Of a DNA stretch of 51,578 nt, positions 22,844 to 32,092 are shown piece after piece (the first letter of the stretch is position 1; every line of letters starts with the position of its first letter). The stretch covers positions 1 to 51,578 of the forward strand of contig NZ_JALIFP010000030.1 of the NCBI RefSeq assembly GCF_022867885.1, given 5' to 3'. This stretch comes from Lederbergia sp. NSJ-179 (GTDB lineage: Bacteria; Bacillota; Bacilli; Bacillales; Bacillaceae_C). The notes beneath the pieces are model-generated. The model was not told the origin of the DNA. It worked only from the letters and a program-made list of their open reading frames with translations, and did not search any database. The translations under genes and the position numbers were made by a program.

Positions 22844-22887
22844 TAAAAATAAAAAGAACATACGTTTCTAAGGAAGGGAGATAACTA

Positions 22888-23394
22888 ATGAACCATTTAA
22901 ATTATCACACAACTTTATTAGAAGATACCGTCAAAAAAATTTATTCACATTTAGATATTTATCACCCAAGACAATTAGACACCTTAGAAATAGCTAATTC
23001 ACTAGACATTAAAGTTCATTTTATAAACATTTCAAGTAGAACCTATAAAGGTGAAATTATTATTGATTCACGTTTATCACCCGAAGAACAATGGGAAGAT
23101 TTTGCACATGAACTTTGTCATGTTCTACTTCAATATGGAAACCAAATTATAAATTTAGATAGCCTTTTTCTCAAATATCAAGAATGGAAAGCAAATAACT
23201 TTGCACTACACTTCTGTGTACCTACTTTCATGCTACAAAAATCATTATTAATACATAAAATTGCAAGTATACCCGAAGCTATACCTTTTATAAAAAACCA
23301 ATATAACGTTACAGATGAAATTGCAGAAAAAAGATTGATTCATTTTAGAAATCAGCTACAAATATCAAAATTACATAGTGTGGAAAGAAGTTAA
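22888..23394 (+). CDS. immA: ImmA-like metalloprotease
   Basis: The 168-residue protein has the zinc protease motif HELCH at residues 74-78 (DFAHELCHVLLQYG), with a downstream acidic ligand region YQEWKANNFALHFCVP. The ImmA/IrrE family cuts its partner repressor; ICEBs1 ImmA cleaves ImmR after RapI or SOS signals, releasing the element. GGAAGGGAG lies before the ATG. A rapI-phrI pair is not visible in this element, so the trigger may be RecA only or may lie in an unrecognised small gene. A hairpin terminator follows. Confidence 0.92.
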   Translation: MNHLNYHTTLLEDTVKKIYSHLDIYHPRQLDTLEIANSLDIKVHFINISSRTYKGEIIIDSRLSPEEQWEDFAHELCHVLLQYGNQIINLDSLFLKYQEWKANNFALHFCVPTFMLQKSLLIHKIASIPEAIPFIKNQYNVTDEIAEKRLIHFRNQLQISKLHSVERS

Positions 23395-23435
23395 GAGTTC
23401 AATCCCTAAAACCTAAACTCTTTTTTAAAAAAAAG

Positions 23436-23470
23436 AGGATAGCACATAATTAATATGTGTATCCTTTTTG
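23436..23470 (+). terminator. Terminator of immR-immA
   Basis: GGATAGCACAT pairs with ATGTG-TATCC around AATTAAT and is followed by TTTTT. The decayed ICE end at 431-468 keeps a similar hairpin. Confidence 0.75.
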
Positions 23471-23540
23471 TCCGTTTTAGATTAGGATAAATGCTGTTAA
23501 ATAGGCGTTTTCTCTCCAAATTAAGTTGTAGTCTTATTCC
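23471..23540. repeat. guaA-array end repeat, copy C; ICE right attachment site
   Basis: About 70 bases, including ATGCTGTTAAATAGGCGTT, match the flank of the other three copies and end in CTTATTCC (23533-23540). Unlike copies A, B and D it lacks the CCCTGCC inverted repeats, and the immA terminator adjoins it. To its right the sequence (TTTCAAATGAG) is not guaA-like. From 23541 to 23755 I see no gene. Confidence 0.8.
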
Positions 23541-23755
23541 TTTCAAATGAGTATACTTAAATCGTATGTTTTTTAGATGATAATTGTAGTATTCACTAAA
23601 CCAATATATCAACTAGATTTAAACTAAGGGGGAAATATTCTACACTAAAATCTATGTTACTGCCGAAGTATTAATAAACCTTTAATAGTAAATTTATCCA
23701 ACGCAATATACGAATACATAAATGTTGCGTTTTTAAGTAATTTCGATTTTACACT

Positions 23756-24901
23756 TCATAATAATTCCAGTTGTTTAACTTTCGAACTATGTTTAAATAA
23801 TGTCTCTTTCATCTTATCAGCTACAGCTTTCATCATGGGAACAGCTACAGAATTACCAAATTGCCGATACATTTGAGTTCTCGATACGGGTACCTCAAAA
23901 TCGTCAGGAAAACCCATTAGCCTTTTACATTCCAGCTCTGAGAAAAGCCTGATACCCGTTTCGCCACCCTTGACAAATGTTCCAGTTAACCTCTGAATTT
24001 TATGGTAACTAGAAACCAAAGTCTTAACTTGAATATCAGAATCCATATCTACAATTTGTGGCTTTCCATCATCTTTTTTAAATAAATAACTAGATTGTAA
24101 ATGCTTCGATATTGAATATCCCTCAGGATTATCCTCTAAAATTTCTCCGATTGGCTTTCTATTAGAATCCCCCTTTGGAAAATCAAAGGATTTAACCTTT
24201 AAATCTGTTCTAAATCCTACAATAACTACACGTTTTCTAATCTGTGGCAATCCAAAGTTCTGTGCATCAAGAACTTCTGTAAAAGCATTATATCCAGCAT
24301 TTTCTAATGACCGAATGATTATTCGAAATGCTTCACCATTTTGAATAGTTAATAACCCTGGAACGTTTTCTAATAGAATCATTTTAGGTTTATGGTGAGT
24401 TATAATTCTCAACACATCAAAAAATAGATTTCCTTGTGTTGCATGTTCAAATCCTTCCCTTTTCCCAATCATAGAGAACGGTTGACAAGGAAATCCTGCT
24501 AATACAACGTCATGTTCAGGTATATCTTCAACTTTTATTTTTGTTATATCTCCAGCTGGTGTTTCACCATAATTTGCTTTATAAGTCTGCTGAGCAAATT
24601 TATCCCATTCAGAACTAAAGACTGCAACTGTTTTTTCATCTTCAAATGCTTTTCTAATTCCTCCAATGCCTGCAAATAAATCTATAAATCTCAACTTTTC
24701 ATCCATAATCTTCTCTCCAGTTGAATAGTGTTGTATTCCATATTCTATTAAAGATACGCATTTTTTACTAAAACTGTTGGAATTATTAATATTTAAATTT
24801 TTAATTTTACTTAACAGTTCTTCAGGTAAATATATATTTTTCGATATTTTCTTTTTATTTATGCTTTTTCTTCCTGCTCCTTCTCTATATCCGCCTCTCA
24901 C
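23756..24901 (-). CDS. C5-cytosine DNA methyltransferase with N-terminal RHH-like domain (HpaII-type RM)
   Basis: The 381-residue protein starts at GTG 24901 (GGAG upstream). Residues 1-66 are an unusual extension: basic GGYREGAGRKSINKKK, then a ribbon-helix-helix-like KNIYLPEELLSKIKNLN and SFSKKCVSLIEYGIQ. From residue 67 the standard motifs follow: FIDLFAGIGG (I), GFPCQPFS with the catalytic Cys 139 (IV), LLENVPGLL (VI), QIRKRVVIVG (VIII), a short recognition region, and YRQFGNSV (X). Its partner endonuclease is HpaII-like, so the product is probably a methylated CCGG site. The RHH part suggests that the enzyme also regulates the divergent promoters. Confidence 0.93.
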   Translation of the reverse strand: MRGGYREGAGRKSINKKKISKNIYLPEELLSKIKNLNINNSNSFSKKCVSLIEYGIQHYSTGEKIMDEKLRFIDLFAGIGGIRKAFEDEKTVAVFSSEWDKFAQQTYKANYGETPAGDITKIKVEDIPEHDVVLAGFPCQPFSMIGKREGFEHATQGNLFFDVLRIITHHKPKMILLENVPGLLTIQNGEAFRIIIRSLENAGYNAFTEVLDAQNFGLPQIRKRVVIVGFRTDLKVKSFDFPKGDSNRKPIGEILEDNPEGYSISKHLQSSYLFKKDDGKPQIVDMDSDIQVKTLVSSYHKIQRLTGTFVKGGETGIRLFSELECKRLMGFPDDFEVPVSRTQMYRQFGNSVAVPMMKAVADKMKETLFKHSSKVKQLELL

Positions 24902-24937
24902 AACAAGTCACTCCATTCAAGAAACTTTATTCACTAT

Positions 24938-24966
24938 AGTATACATTCTCTTTTTTGATTTAGCAA
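24938..24966 (-). promoter_or_regulatory. Promoter of the methyltransferase gene
   Basis: TTGCTA (24961-24966) and TATACT (24938-24943) on the minus strand are 17 bases apart. A second TATACT on the plus strand (25017-25022) with a poor -35 probably drives the endonuclease gene. A weaker start for the endonuclease fits the need to methylate before cutting. Confidence 0.65.
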
Positions 24967-25053
24967 TTCGTTTAATCAAATAATCAACCGTTTTTTTATT
25001 ATAGGTTAAAAAATGATATACTTATCAGTAATTATACATTGGGGGAAATAGTT

Positions 25054-26106
25054 ATGACTAAGCGATATAATAAAGGGGAATGGTCGGAGTTTTATGCCTT
25101 TCTAGAAATTCTAAGCACGGGTAAACTTTATGCTGCTGATGAGAATATGAATAAAATAGCAACTGTCTATTACACAATACTATCAGCTGTAAAAAATGAC
25201 ATTGAATATAACAGAATTGATACAGGGGGAATTATTACTTTTGAGCATGAAGGTAAAGTTACCAATATTTCTATTGAAGACTTTAAAAATATGAGTCACC
25301 AATTATTTCAAGTTATTAAATCAAGTAATGCAACTTTTTCCGTCCCTGAAATAGAGCCTTTTATTGAAAAATTACATCTTACAACAATAAAAGAAAGATC
25401 TGATTCAAAAGGTGATATCAAACTAAAGATACACGATAATTTTACTGGATTTGAACCCACTCTGTCTTTTAGCATTAAATCTTATGTTGGAAGTAACCCA
25501 ACATTATTAAATGCTTCAAGGGGAACTATATTGAGATATAAACTCACTGGAAATTTATCTGATTCTGAAATCAACGATATAAATAATATTGAGGGCAAAG
25601 GTAAAGTTATAAAACGAATAGAAGAAATAAGATCAAAGGGACTTAATTTAATTTATAAGGATATTCCTGCTACTATTTTCAAAGAGAACTTACAAATGAT
25701 TGATTATCGTCTTCCTGAAATTATTTCAGAAATCTTTTTAGAATCTTATTTCGTTAGAGGAAAAAGAATTTCCGAGGTTGTACAATCTTATTTGGAAAAA
25801 AACCCGCATGAAAATGATAGAATTATAAAATACAAAGTCAGGGAATTTTTAGTTGCTATAGCTCTTGGAATGGTTCCTTTAACTGAATGGAGCGGACTTG
25901 ATGAAGCTAATGGAGGATATATTGTTGTAAAAGACACTGCAGAGGTTCTTTGTTATCATGTTTATGAAAGAAATAGGTTGAAAGAATATTTATATACTCA
26001 TACCAAATTTGATACTCCCAGTACTGGTCGTACAAATGCAGGACAACTTTTAACTGATGCGAATGGAGAAATAGTATTTAATCTCACAATGCAAATCCGA
26101 TTTTGA
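25054..26106 (+). CDS. HpaII-family restriction endonuclease
   Basis: ATG 25054 follows GGGGGAAA; the open frame begins 15 bases earlier. The 350-residue protein starts MTKRYNKGEWSEFYAFLEIL, the typical beginning of HpaII-family enzymes, and contains LTFSIKS-type core as PTLSFSIKSYVGSNPTLLNA, then SRGTILRYKL. HpaII cuts CCGG between the cytosines, and the adjacent C5-methyltransferase fits that pair. The gene is divergent from the methyltransferase with 152 bases between. The RM pair lies between ICE and guaA as one unit of the array and could stabilise the array by post-segregational killing. Confidence 0.9.
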   Translation: MTKRYNKGEWSEFYAFLEILSTGKLYAADENMNKIATVYYTILSAVKNDIEYNRIDTGGIITFEHEGKVTNISIEDFKNMSHQLFQVIKSSNATFSVPEIEPFIEKLHLTTIKERSDSKGDIKLKIHDNFTGFEPTLSFSIKSYVGSNPTLLNASRGTILRYKLTGNLSDSEINDINNIEGKGKVIKRIEEIRSKGLNLIYKDIPATIFKENLQMIDYRLPEIISEIFLESYFVRGKRISEVVQSYLEKNPHENDRIIKYKVREFLVAIALGMVPLTEWSGLDEANGGYIVVKDTAEVLCYHVYERNRLKEYLYTHTKFDTPSTGRTNAGQLLTDANGEIVFNLTMQIRF

Positions 26107-26264
26107 AATCAACCCCTATAAATGATTTATGATATGTATATTTAGTGGAGTGTAAACTGAATTGATTAAAAAAATCGAGTTTGAAAAATAAAGTGTGTAA
26201 ATTAAAACTTACTCAAGGTATTTTAGTACCTGATTTTTAAGACTTTCATGGTAGTGAAACCATC

Positions 26265-26426
26265 CCGTTTGGGTTAGTTGTACCATTTTTAATACTTACA
26301 CTCGGACAAACCATAGGTTCCATCTTATCAGGAGTAATAGCTGCTATATCTGGATATCATACACTTTTTATTGGGGCTTCTATAATTGGTTATACTACTT
26401 TAATATTCAAGCCCAAGACAAGCTAG
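26265..26426 (+). pseudogene. MFS transporter gene tail (duplicate)
   Basis: Reading from 26265 gives PFGLVVPFLILTLGQTIGSI and further LSGVIAAISGYHTLFIGASI to a stop at 26424-26426, the last 53 residues of the intact MFS protein at 2484-3608 with four changes. The rest of the gene is absent. To its left, 26107-26264 holds no gene; a short hairpin ATGGT/ACCAT (26248-26263) marks the junction. Confidence 0.9.
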
Positions 26427-26728
26427 ATATATGTTCTCAAAACTTCCGTTGTAAGGAGATATAGTTGAAGAATTTACTATAATAATCATCAATTTTTATT
26501 ATAAATTAAATTTGAAATTTATTGGAAAGGAATCTGTTTTGATATTTTTAAAAATAGATTCTTCTTTTTTATTGTAAAATTTAAATTTGGGTTTTCAACA
26601 TTATTTTAAAGACTTTTTTCTGAGATTAGATTTTTTATAGATATGCATTGATGATATTCTTTTCAAATATGCTAGTTTATATTACAAAAAAACATATTGT
26701 TTTTTACTCCGTAAGATACCTAAAAATG

Positions 26729-26903
26729 TTCCCTGCCAAAATTCAGTGTAAAAACAAAATTCCCTGCCAAAATTTTTTCTTGGCAGGGCTTTTGGCAGGG
26801 AACTATCTTATTTTTAATTTATTTTGCCCAATTTAGCTTCGGACAAATGCTGTTAAATAGGCATTCTCTCTTCAAATCAAGTTAGCCTTTTATTCCCACT
26901 CAA
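26729..26903. repeat. guaA-array end repeat, copy D, joined to guaA
   Basis: The copy has TTCCCTGCCAA twice (26729-26739, 26760-26770), TTGGCAGGG (26780-26788), TTGGCAGGGAAC (26792-26803), the 80-base flank, and the core TTATTCCCACTCAA (26890-26903), whose last part is the guaA 3' end. It is the attachment site next to the target gene. Confidence 0.85.
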
Positions 26904-28443
26904 TCGTCGCAGGTGGCTTGCTCGTAATATCATACACAACCCGGTTCACATGCTCTACTTCATTCACAATTCTCGTAGAAATCACTTCGAGTACGTCCCA
27001 AGGAATTCGCGCCCAATCGGAGGTCATGCCATCAATCGATGTAACGGCCCGAATGCCGATGGTGTGATCATAAGTACGCGCATCCCCCATTACGCCTACA
27101 CTTCGGATATCAGGTAGAACCGTGAAGTATTGCCAAATATCTCGGTCTAGTCCTGCCTTGCGAATTTCCTCTCGTAAAATATAATCGGATTCGCGAACAA
27201 TTTCTAATTTCTCATCCGTGACCTCGCCAAGTACACGAATCCCTAAACCAGGACCTGGGAAAGGTTGTCTCCATACAATCTCGTCGGGAATCCCCAATTC
27301 AGTTCCTAATTGTCTGACCTCATCTTTAAATAACGTGTTAAGCGGCTCGATCAATTCAAATTGCATATCTTCAGGTAATCCCCCAACATTATGGTGGGAT
27401 TTAATTGTCTGTGCTGTGGCTGTGCCACTCTCAATAATATCCGTATAAAGCGTGCCTTGGGCTAGGTATTCAATCCCCTTCAATTTCGTCGCCTCATCAT
27501 CAAATACATAAATAAATTCATTTCCGATGATTTTCCGTTTTTTCTCCGGGTCTGTTACCCCCTCTAACTTCCCAAGGAAACGGTCTTTCGCATCCACTTT
27601 GATCACATTCATATGAAATCCTTCACTGAATGTTTTCATGACACTCTCCGCTTCCCCTTTACGCAAGAGCCCATGATCAACGAAAATACAGGTTAATTGG
27701 TCACCGATCGCTTTATGAATCAACACGGCAACTACAGAGGAATCAACCCCACCACTTAGGGCACATAATACTTTTTTATCGCCAACCTCTTGACGGATCT
27801 TTTCCATTTCCACTTCAATGAAGTTTTCCATGGACCAATCGCCTTGACAGTCACATATTTCAAATACAAAGTTTTTTAATATCTCATTTCCGTAGACCGA
27901 ATGACGGACTTCCGGATGGAATTGCACGCCATAAAATTGCTTGTCCTCCCAACTTATAGCAGCGATTGGACAGGATGGGTTTGTGCCTACAATCGAAAAA
28001 CCTGTGGGGACTTCCTTTACGAGATCTCCATGACTCATCCAAACACTTTGTTCTGTTGGGAGATCTTTAAACAACGGGCTTGCTTCTTTTATTTGCAGAG
28101 TCGCTTTTCCATATTCTCTACCTTTTGCTCTTTCAACGGCTCCCCCAAAATGGACGGTCATTAACTGCATTCCATAGCAAATTCCCAAAACCGGAATCCC
28201 TAATTCAAATAGACGATCATCACAACGAAAGGCATTTTCCCCATAAACACTATTCGGTCCACCGGATAAAATAATTCCTTTTGGATTCATCGCGGAAATT
28301 TCTTCAGCGGTTATCGTATGGGGATGCAATTCACTATAAACTCCAAATTCGCGAATTCGTCTCGTAATTAATTGATTATATTGGCTTCCAAAATCAAGCA
28401 CAACAATCATTTCCTGATGATGTAATTCTGTTTTTCCCGGCAT
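26890..28443 (-). CDS. guaA: GMP synthase (glutamine-hydrolysing)
   Basis: ATG 28443 follows GGAGGGG; the protein has 517 residues. The N-terminal class I glutamine amidotransferase domain shows GICYGMQLM with the nucleophilic Cys and VQFHPE with the His. The ATP-pyrophosphatase domain has the P-loop LSGGVDSSV, and the C-terminal dimerisation domain ends ATIEWE. It converts XMP to GMP. The last codons are the attachment site of the array, and the open reading frame is intact, so integration preserved the gene. No purine riboswitch is visible in the 227 bases upstream. Confidence 0.97.
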   Translation of the reverse strand: MPGKTELHHQEMIVVLDFGSQYNQLITRRIREFGVYSELHPHTITAEEISAMNPKGIILSGGPNSVYGENAFRCDDRLFELGIPVLGICYGMQLMTVHFGGAVERAKGREYGKATLQIKEASPLFKDLPTEQSVWMSHGDLVKEVPTGFSIVGTNPSCPIAAISWEDKQFYGVQFHPEVRHSVYGNEILKNFVFEICDCQGDWSMENFIEVEMEKIRQEVGDKKVLCALSGGVDSSVVAVLIHKAIGDQLTCIFVDHGLLRKGEAESVMKTFSEGFHMNVIKVDAKDRFLGKLEGVTDPEKKRKIIGNEFIYVFDDEATKLKGIEYLAQGTLYTDIIESGTATAQTIKSHHNVGGLPEDMQFELIEPLNTLFKDEVRQLGTELGIPDEIVWRQPFPGPGLGIRVLGEVTDEKLEIVRESDYILREEIRKAGLDRDIWQYFTVLPDIRSVGVMGDARTYDHTIGIRAVTSIDGMTSDWARIPWDVLEVISTRIVNEVEHVNRVVYDITSKPPATIEWE

Positions 28444-28549
28444 GTCAAACCCCTCCAATTTTTGCTTACCTATTAGAACGCTTATGAATAGTATCCTCTT
28501 TTGCTTTTCAAATTACTTACTTGTGAGAAATGAACTTTCTTTATCCTAC

Positions 28550-28583
28550 GATTTAAAAGCTCCCTCGAAGTTTTCGAAGGAGC
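28550..28583 (-). terminator. Intrinsic terminator behind the transglutaminase operon
   Basis: GCTCCTTCGAA pairs with TTCGAGGGAGC with one mismatch (28559-28583), followed on the minus strand by TTTTAAAT. It separates yebA from guaA. Confidence 0.8.
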
Positions 28584-28670
28584 AAACTTGCTCACACTTT
28601 AACTGTTCAAACATCCATCTAAAAGGTTTTGCTTCATTTCTCTCATTTTATACTTGAATCCGCTCTATGG

Positions 28671-30881
28671 TCAACTAGTTGTTTTTTTAATTAAATTTTC
28701 CCATAATTCCCTAGTCGCTTCCCAGTTATTTTGCTTAATAGATCGGTCGCGGTAAATTTCACGTTCATAATATTCCGTTAAGATCCCCATATCTTTTGTT
28801 TCAAAATGATCATCTATATAAGCAGCAAAATCACGAAGCGTTTGACCATTCTTTCGTTTTAAACCAAATCTTTCTAACTGTTTAAGTAGTTTTCCATAAG
28901 CCTCCACCAGCACATCTTGATTCGGCTTTCTTCGGTATTTCCAGAGAAGAAAATAAGGAATCCACCTATTTCGCGTCCAAAATATGAAAACTCCGATACA
29001 AACAAGACCGATCCCGATCGATAAGAAATACATTTGATCATCTTTCAAATGAGATGCTTTCTTTTTGGTGGTGTCCGCTTTGTCTTTCACTTCCGTCTTT
29101 GGTTCATTTTTCTTTTCTTCCTTAGGATCCGCTTCTTCTTGAGGCTTCGGTTGTGTCGGATTATTTTGTGACACAGCAGAGGTAGACTCATTGCTTTCCT
29201 CGTCATAAGAGTATGCAGTGGTATGATCAAATCCAATTGTTGGTTCAAATGGAACCCAACCCTGTGTTGGAAAGAAAACCTCTACCCAAGAATGGGCGTC
29301 ATTATTGGTCACTTCGTATCTTCTATTTTCCGGATCACCTTCTACCACTCCTATATAACGTCCTGGTGCGTAGCCTTTCGCCCATCGCGCAGGAATGCCC
29401 TCTGCACGTAATAACGTCACCATTGAAGTGGAGAAATTATCACAATACCCTTGCTTCGTTTCAAATAAAAACTGATCGACATAATCTTGATCCTTTTCAG
29501 GCACAGCCACATCTTGCTGATTGTACGTAAATTCCCCATTTCTAAAATACTGCTCTACAGCCTTCGCTTTATCAAACCAATTATCATGCTCGCCCATAAT
29601 TTCATGGGCTAAATCCCTTACTCTTTCAGGTAAGCTTGTTGGTAATTGTGTATACTGGTCCATAATTCCTTCAAATTGAGAGTCATTTGGAAGCTGATCG
29701 GTCTCCCGCATTTCCTTCATACTAAAGGCAGTTTTCTTATACTCGACGGTATATTGATCCAATTCAACAGGCGAATTTCTACTTTTATAAGAAGTGAGCT
29801 TATTTAAAACAGGATCATATCGGAAAAATCCATCCTGATTCCCATGTACAGAGTTGAAACCATAAGGAATCAGAATATGAGGATACACTATTTTCATCGA
29901 AATATTTGCTTTGTAGGTGTCACCACCCGTATGTATGAAAGGATCAACGGTTAGAAGATCACCTGTTTCAATATGTCCTTGTGGATCAGGATCATTCGCT
30001 GTTGTCCATCCTTTTCCAGTATACATATCCTTGGTTTCCACTCGCCAGTATTGTCTTGTCCTTGTTTCTGCTTCAAATACAACTCGATCATCCGAAAGAA
30101 AAGGACCCCCTAAGTTTGAATCATCTTCCCCATAGCCAATGCGTGATAGATCGTTATTTCTCGGTAAAACATTATCTGCTTGTGATTGTATAAATGGAAC
30201 AGGGTCTGGCCAAATCGGGCCCGCCTTTGGAGTAATATAGCCAATACATACACTAACCCCAATCATAGCAACAAGAGGAACGGCCCATTTTAATTTCGCA
30301 TAGGAGTGAGTCACGATATTTTCCTTTTCTATCAATCTTTGGAAAAATAATAACCCAAGTAAAACAAAGCCAATGGAAATGATCCGGATAATCGCCCATT
30401 TTGCATCATATTTCGTAAAAGTATCGAGAACACCAATATAGAAAATCGTCGTGATCAGGAAGACAAACATTCTTCTTTTTACTTCTAGCCAATACTGGAA
30501 AAGATAGATGACAATCCATATAAAAATAAAAAAGAGTGCGGTACGAAATAAATCCGATAAAGCATCAAATTGTCCTGTTCGTAACAGTTTTATATTATCC
30601 AAGCAATCTTGCAGAACGAGATAACTCCCCCCGAATAACCCACTGCTCTCTTTTCCAAAAATAAGAAAAAGAAAGAGATAGATAAAGAGAATTTTCAATA
30701 GAAAGCCGACCCAGTAGCGAATGCGGATAAAATAAAGAAAAAGAGAAAGAAGAAGAAAATAGACAAAATAATGGATACTTCCCGTATTTGTAATTTGTCC
30801 TAGAGGCCGTAGCCATTCCCATAATAGGAAAAATCCTAGGCAATAGGTAAGGGAAAGATAGATCATTTTTTTCTGTTTCAT
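28671..30881 (-). CDS. yebA: TgpA-like membrane transglutaminase (YebA)
   Basis: The 736-residue protein has six to seven N-terminal membrane helices (DUF3488/TgpA_N), a long outer part and a transglutaminase-like core. The core shows the catalytic Cys in GYCDNFSTSMVTLLRAEGIP and the His/Asp part in NDAHSWVEVFFPTQGW. A final membrane helix (MYFLSIGIGLVCIGVFIFW) and a DUF4129-type C-terminus (LLKQLERFGLKRKNGQTLRD) follow. The start overlaps the DUF58 gene by four bases. Together with MoxR and DUF58 proteins it forms a conserved operon of unknown but probably cell-surface-related function, upstream of guaA as in B. subtilis. Confidence 0.9.
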   Translation of the reverse strand: MKQKKMIYLSLTYCLGFFLLWEWLRPLGQITNTGSIHYFVYFLLLSLFLYFIRIRYWVGFLLKILFIYLFLFLIFGKESSGLFGGSYLVLQDCLDNIKLLRTGQFDALSDLFRTALFFIFIWIVIYLFQYWLEVKRRMFVFLITTIFYIGVLDTFTKYDAKWAIIRIISIGFVLLGLLFFQRLIEKENIVTHSYAKLKWAVPLVAMIGVSVCIGYITPKAGPIWPDPVPFIQSQADNVLPRNNDLSRIGYGEDDSNLGGPFLSDDRVVFEAETRTRQYWRVETKDMYTGKGWTTANDPDPQGHIETGDLLTVDPFIHTGGDTYKANISMKIVYPHILIPYGFNSVHGNQDGFFRYDPVLNKLTSYKSRNSPVELDQYTVEYKKTAFSMKEMRETDQLPNDSQFEGIMDQYTQLPTSLPERVRDLAHEIMGEHDNWFDKAKAVEQYFRNGEFTYNQQDVAVPEKDQDYVDQFLFETKQGYCDNFSTSMVTLLRAEGIPARWAKGYAPGRYIGVVEGDPENRRYEVTNNDAHSWVEVFFPTQGWVPFEPTIGFDHTTAYSYDEESNESTSAVSQNNPTQPKPQEEADPKEEKKNEPKTEVKDKADTTKKKASHLKDDQMYFLSIGIGLVCIGVFIFWTRNRWIPYFLLWKYRRKPNQDVLVEAYGKLLKQLERFGLKRKNGQTLRDFAAYIDDHFETKDMGILTEYYEREIYRDRSIKQNNWEATRELWENLIKKTTS

Positions 30882-32092
30882 GCTTGCAACACCTCCAGAA
30901 AAGCCGACCGAAACTGACCTTCGTAAAGGGTTTTTACCACGATTCCCCTTTGGTTGGCTAGGGAGCTATATTGAACCTCTTCTTGACTAACAGGAGTTCC
31001 CCGCTTTTTAATATTATAAACGACGATTCCACCTTTTCTTCTTTGCTCTCCGTTCAGTCCGTCTAGTAACGGCATATCGATCGATGTAGTGATAACAACG
31101 ACCACAGCAGGTTGCTTATAAAGTGAAAATTCTTTCGTCATCCGATTTACTAAATGAGTCGTGCTATCTGGAATCACTTTAGCAAGATGCAGAAAAATTT
31201 CTTTCTCTTGCGCATCCTCCCCCCGAATAGGAATATAGGTCACTTCTTTTCCTGCTGAGAAAAAACCTACCTGCCCCCCATGTTGGAGGATGGTTTTCAC
31301 AAGTGATGCTGCAAATTGCACAGCAGTCTCAAAATGAACAGAATTCATTCTGTCTAAAACAATCATCAGGTCATTCGTCCGTCTTACTTCAAATTCCTTT
31401 GACATCATGGCATTTGTACGTGCGGAGGCCTTCCAGTCAATCCAGGAAAACCTGTCACCAGGTTGATATTGCCTGACACCTGAAACAAGTGAAGTATCCT
31501 TTTGAAATTGCATGGGATTCACAGCTCCCCCATGTTCAAATCGCCTCTCTAATGGTTTATAGATTAATTCCTCGAATGGCGGATACACAAGTATTGTTTG
31601 CTGATTATCCTGCCATCTTTCTTTTTTGAGGATACCTAGAATATCACCGGTCATGAGGCGAAATCCTTGCCAAGTATGCTCGCCTCTAGACACTTTCATT
31701 GGATACTTTAGCTTAATATTTCTTTTAAATCCGGGAAAAATTATTTGCTTATGTCGATCCGCATGGATGGTGGCCGGCACGATATCTTCCACTACTAAAA
31801 ATAGCAAGGGAAAAGGGAATTTTCGGTTCAGTATCATTTCAATCGTGATCGTTTCACCGGCTTTTAATGTTCGGCTCGAAATGATTCTTTTCACTTTAAA
31901 TGCCTGTAGAGGATACGCTAATAGGAACAGCGAATACAGGGCAAACGGCAAAAAACTATAAAAAATAAACCAACTAACAAATCCCCCTTGGAACATCGCA
32001 TAAGCGAAAGACATCCCTAATAGGAAAAATAATAATATAAATCCGATGAACGACTGAAGCCGGCGGAACCGTTTAAATTTTCTGCTCGTCAT
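30878..32092 (-). CDS. yeaD: DUF58 protein (YeaD)
   Basis: The 404-residue protein has two N-terminal membrane helices (SFIGFILLFFLLGMSFAYAM and FVSWFIFYSFLPFALYSLFL), a beta-rich middle and the DUF58 signature RQYQPGDRFSWIDWKASART. A von Willebrand A-like fold follows (EFEVRRTNDLMIVLDRMNSV). DUF58 proteins act with a MoxR ATPase, encoded directly upstream. The start overlaps the moxR stop by four bases. Confidence 0.9.
   Translation of the reverse strand: MTSRKFKRFRRLQSFIGFILLFFLLGMSFAYAMFQGGFVSWFIFYSFLPFALYSLFLLAYPLQAFKVKRIISSRTLKAGETITIEMILNRKFPFPLLFLVVEDIVPATIHADRHKQIIFPGFKRNIKLKYPMKVSRGEHTWQGFRLMTGDILGILKKERWQDNQQTILVYPPFEELIYKPLERRFEHGGAVNPMQFQKDTSLVSGVRQYQPGDRFSWIDWKASARTNAMMSKEFEVRRTNDLMIVLDRMNSVHFETAVQFAASLVKTILQHGGQVGFFSAGKEVTYIPIRGEDAQEKEIFLHLAKVIPDSTTHLVNRMTKEFSLYKQPAVVVVITTSIDMPLLDGLNGEQRRKGGIVVYNIKKRGTPVSQEEVQYSSLANQRGIVVKTLYEGQFRSAFLEVLQA

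Larger units (their letters stand above)
4062..23540. mobile_element. ICEBs1/Tn916-type integrative and conjugative element at guaA
   Basis: The element is bounded by the core TTATTCC at 4062 (integrase end) and 23534 (immA end). It carries every module expected of a conjugative element: tyrosine integrase, excisionase-like gene, ImmR/ImmA control, HelP, coupling ATPase, relaxase with oriT, single-strand origin, channel proteins ConB, C, D, E and G, cell-wall hydrolase, and anti-restriction genes. Gene order from helP to cwlT follows ICEBs1. In contrast to ICEBs1, the integrase lies at the far end from immA, as in Tn916. No antibiotic resistance gene is present. One small gene is frameshifted, but the transfer genes all look intact. 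Confidence 0.9.

Noticed and set aside
4087-23540. Antibiotic or metal resistance cargo in the ICE
   Set aside because: All genes between the ends are transfer, control, counter-defence or small unknown genes; no resistance family is recognisable.
26107-26264. Possible IS256-type end (GAGTGTAAACTG, AAGTGTGTAAATTAAAAC)
   Set aside because: Too short and without matching inverted end or transposase remnant; could be chance in AT-rich DNA.
28444-28670. Purine riboswitch upstream of guaA
   Set aside because: No three-way junction or conserved aptamer core can be seen; the only hairpin (28559-28583) is the terminator of the upstream operon.
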